NCBI GenBank assembly: GCA_020723365.1
Contig: DYJB01000148.1
Location: 1 to 6,584, forward strand
Direction of reading: 5' to 3'
DNA: 6,584 bases
Origin: Candidatus Aquidulcis sp.
GTDB lineage: Bacteria > Chloroflexota > Anaerolineae > Anaerolineales > E44-bin32
Part shown: positions 5,717-6,584 of the stretch, piece after piece
Numbering within the stretch: the first letter of the stretch is position 1
How the letters are laid out: the number at the start of each line of letters is the position of its first letter
The notes under the pieces: generated by a model
Database searches by the model: none
Seen by the model: only the letters and a program-made list of their open reading frames with translations
What the model was told of the DNA's origin: nothing
Program-made: the position numbers and the translations under genes

Positions 5717-6559
5717 ATGGATCGCGCCGCAGAAGAACGCATTGCGCAGACCTACAAGGACCTGACCGGCCAGTTCGAGCACTGGGAGAAGACGAAGGAC
5801 CTCGTCGACCAGCTGCTGGATGTAACCCTCAATTACCGCCAGAGCGGGCACCCGGGCGGGTCGCGCTCGAAGGTCCACGCGCTGCTGGTGACGCTGTTGA
5901 GCGGGGTGATGCGCTGGGACATCCGCCACCCGGAGAAGCGCTTCGGCGACAAGTTCATCCTGGTAGGCGGTCACACCATCCCGTTGATCTACACCACGCT
6001 GGCGCTGTTCAATGAGGCGCTGCGGGTGAAGTTCGCTCAGACGAAGGACCCGCGCTACCGGGTGCCGAAGGCGGAAGAACGGGCGCTCGTCTGGGAAGAC
6101 CTGCTGCGCTTCCGCCACCGCGGCGGGCTCTCCGGGCACGCCGAGATGGAAGGCAAGACGCTCTTCCTCAAGTTCAACACCGGGCCGTCGGGCCACGGCG
6201 CGCCGGCGGCGGCCGGGCTGGCGCTGGCGCTCAAGCGCGCCGGGGCGGAAGGGGTGAAGGTCTTCGGCTTCGAGGGCGAGGCGGGGCTGACGCCGGGTGC
6301 GGCGCACGAAACCATGAACTCGGCCTGGGGCCTGGCGCTGGACAACCTGTACTTCGTCATCGACTGGAACGACTACGGCATCGACGATCACCCGGTTAGC
6401 ACTGCGGTGCACGGCACGCCCGAGGACTGGTTCGCGCCGCACGGCTGGCGGGTGTTCGGGGCTGAGTTCGGGAGCGAGTGGGGGCCGGTGACTCAGGCCA
6501 TGGTCGCCATGGTCTACGGCGACAACCCGACGCACGCGCCGAGCATGGCCTGGATGTAG
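5717..6559 (+). CDS. Transketolase-like TPP enzyme, N-terminal domain, cut by in-frame TAG
   Basis: The thiamine-diphosphate-binding (PP) half of a transketolase-superfamily enzyme, which moves two-carbon ketol units between sugars. Only 280 residues precede the TAG; complete transketolases have over 600. Landmarks are SGHPGGSRSK (43-52, around the TPP-proximal His), GGH (84-86), GLSGHAEM (137-144), TGPSGHG (155-161, like TGPLGQG of transketolase), FEGEAGL (185-191, where GDGE usually stands), DNLYFVIDWNDYGID (209-223) and the W-x-x-x-G region (about 230-245). The metal-ligand Asp of GDG appears to be Glu186, while Asn218 is kept. The ATG at 5717 has AAAGAGGAG (5702-5710) at 6 nt. After PSMAWM comes TAG (6557-6559), then in-frame TRKGRGYL to the window end, the family's continuation. 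The stop removes the His-Gly region and the Pyr and C-terminal domains. A naturally split N-terminal subunit of similar size exists in some organisms, but it normally includes the segment lost here. Confidence 0.8.
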   Translation: MDRAAEERIAQTYKDLTGQFEHWEKTKDLVDQLLDVTLNYRQSGHPGGSRSKVHALLVTLLSGVMRWDIRHPEKRFGDKFILVGGHTIPLIYTTLALFNEALRVKFAQTKDPRYRVPKAEERALVWEDLLRFRHRGGLSGHAEMEGKTLFLKFNTGPSGHGAPAAAGLALALKRAGAEGVKVFGFEGEAGLTPGAAHETMNSAWGLALDNLYFVIDWNDYGIDDHPVSTAVHGTPEDWFAPHGWRVFGAEFGSEWGPVTQAMVAMVYGDNPTHAPSMAWM

Positions 6560-6584
6560 ACGCGCAAGGGGCGCGGCTACCTGA
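6557..6584 (+). other. In-frame TAG with continued transketolase reading frame
   Basis: TAG replaces one codon inside a conserved stretch. The eight following codons read T-R-K-G-R-G-Y-L in the same frame, corresponding to the T-x-K-G-x-G segment of transketolases, where Lys, Tyr or a similar residue is expected before the Thr. AAG to TAG would be a single-base change. The window ends before the rest of the gene can be read. Confidence 0.75.

Overview
The window is G+C-rich (roughly two thirds by eye) bacterial DNA. All seven recognisable protein genes lie on the + strand, mostly close together and with clear Shine-Dalgarno sites. No RNA gene, CRISPR array, transposase or phage gene is visible. 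The organism cannot be fixed from the sequence alone. Dense G+C-rich coding, a type III (CoaX) pantothenate kinase and sugar-catabolic TIM-barrel genes would fit an environmental bacterium such as a Chloroflexota member, but this is only a weak inference.

Region 1 (1-2422) is a coenzyme A precursor operon. It holds the C-terminal part of ketopantoate reductase (panE, cut by the left edge), pantothenate synthetase (panC, start overlapping the panE stop by 4 nt) and type III pantothenate kinase (coaX). Together they take ketopantoate to pantoate, then pantothenate, then 4'-phosphopantothenate. A degenerate 7-bp tandem repeat covers the panC stop codon and the panC-coaX gap.

Region 2 (2423-2751) is a 329-nt spacer with no convincing gene. 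It carries an AT-rich TATACT box and a 10-bp palindrome, and probably holds the regulatory region of what follows.

Region 3 (2752-6584) looks like a carbohydrate or sugar-acid catabolic cassette. It contains a hydroxypyruvate isomerase-family protein, a DHDPS/N-acetylneuraminate lyase-family Schiff-base lyase translationally coupled to it, a 249-nt spacer, a second and different xylose-isomerase-like TIM-barrel protein, and a divergent transketolase-like TPP enzyme. The pathway is not one I can name. The lyase has altered DapA catalytic-triad positions and the transketolase has Glu where the usual metal-binding Asp sits, so both probably act on non-standard substrates.

The most striking single observation is at the right edge. 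The transketolase frame is stopped by a TAG exactly where its family continues into a conserved T-x-K-G-x-G segment, and that segment is still encoded in frame after the stop. This is a nonsense mutation, a sequence error or a recoded codon, not a natural C terminus.
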